Under the pieces are notes generated by a model. That model was not told where the DNA came from. It saw only the letters and a program-made list of their open reading frames with translations, and did not search any database. A DNA stretch of 64,000 nt. Source: an uncultured Bacilli bacterium. GTDB taxonomy: Bacteria > Bacillota_I > Bacilli_A > RF39 > UBA660. This document shows positions 63,984-64,000 of the stretch, piece by piece. Both the position numbers and the translations under genes were made by a program. The stretch spans positions 1 to 64,000 of the forward strand of contig CAJTUT010000006.1 in assembly GCA_910579455.1 (NCBI GenBank). Direction: 5' to 3'. Each line of letters opens with the position of its first letter. The first letter of the stretch is position 1.

Positions 63984-64000
63984 ATTAACTCATTATAGAT

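Overview
The window comes from a very AT-rich (roughly 70% A+T) low-GC Gram-positive bacterium. A full S10-spc-alpha ribosomal operon, zinc-type S14 and L36, the truA-rplM-rpsI tail, FemAB, LrgAB, CwlD and a YukD/EssC locus all point to Bacilli or an uncultured Bacilli-related gut lineage (inference). UGA is a normal stop: overlaps such as 6432-6435 and 16695-16698 use it, and the only tRNA present is tRNA-Trp with anticodon CCA. Most genes in the right half lie on the minus strand.

Layout. 1-306: 5' end of a 16S rRNA gene read leftward from up to three tandem promoters (418-752). 0.8-4.2 kb: ntdP, a DUF308 membrane protein, gpsA and a DUF3048 protein. 4.3-7 kb: tRNA-Trp, a FemAB aminoacyltransferase, a PPC/Nudix chimera and a histidine phosphatase. 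7-15 kb: a membrane-anchored XRE regulator, Hsp20, MscS, an exported CPHC thioredoxin-like protein, an amidase with four LysM repeats and a P-type Ca2+ ATPase. 15.1-19 kb: a four-gene locus for exported surface proteins (TasA-like protein, tandem CBM2-like protein, SipW-type signal peptidase with a polytopic N-terminal extension, DUF5305 protein) behind a clear promoter and an inverted repeat. 19-20 kb: a decayed IS3-family element. 20-24.2 kb: HtrA coupled to an Abi_2/HEPN protein, a zinc phospholipase C-like protein and a SpoIID-domain protein. 24.2-30.3 kb: a stripped-down type VII secretion-like operon (CwlD-type amidase, EssC, YukD-like protein, two very small helical proteins). 30.5-33.4 kb: a long hairpin and a large anchored surface protein.

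33.7-39.8 kb is accessory DNA: a small-molecule enzyme operon (SDR, deoxyribosyltransferase-like, HAD, APH, broken P-loop gene), a holin/M23 endolysin pair, an HExxH protein, and a RelE-type toxin whose antitoxin is frameshifted. 40-46.7 kb: rpsI, rplM with leader and promoter, a Nudix hydrolase, a kinase-like protein, truA, two ABC ATPases at the ecfA1-ecfA2 position that have lost their catalytic motifs, an SDR and lrgAB. 46.8-61.1 kb: the ribosomal superoperon from rpsJ to rplQ, without rpmD (L30), including secY, adk, map, infA and rpoA. 61.2-63.9 kb: dinB and an AAA/DUF4143 ATPase.

The best candidates for undescribed biology are the SipW/TasA/CBM2/DUF5305 locus, the ATPase-dead EcfA pair kept without EcfT, and the minimal EssC operon.
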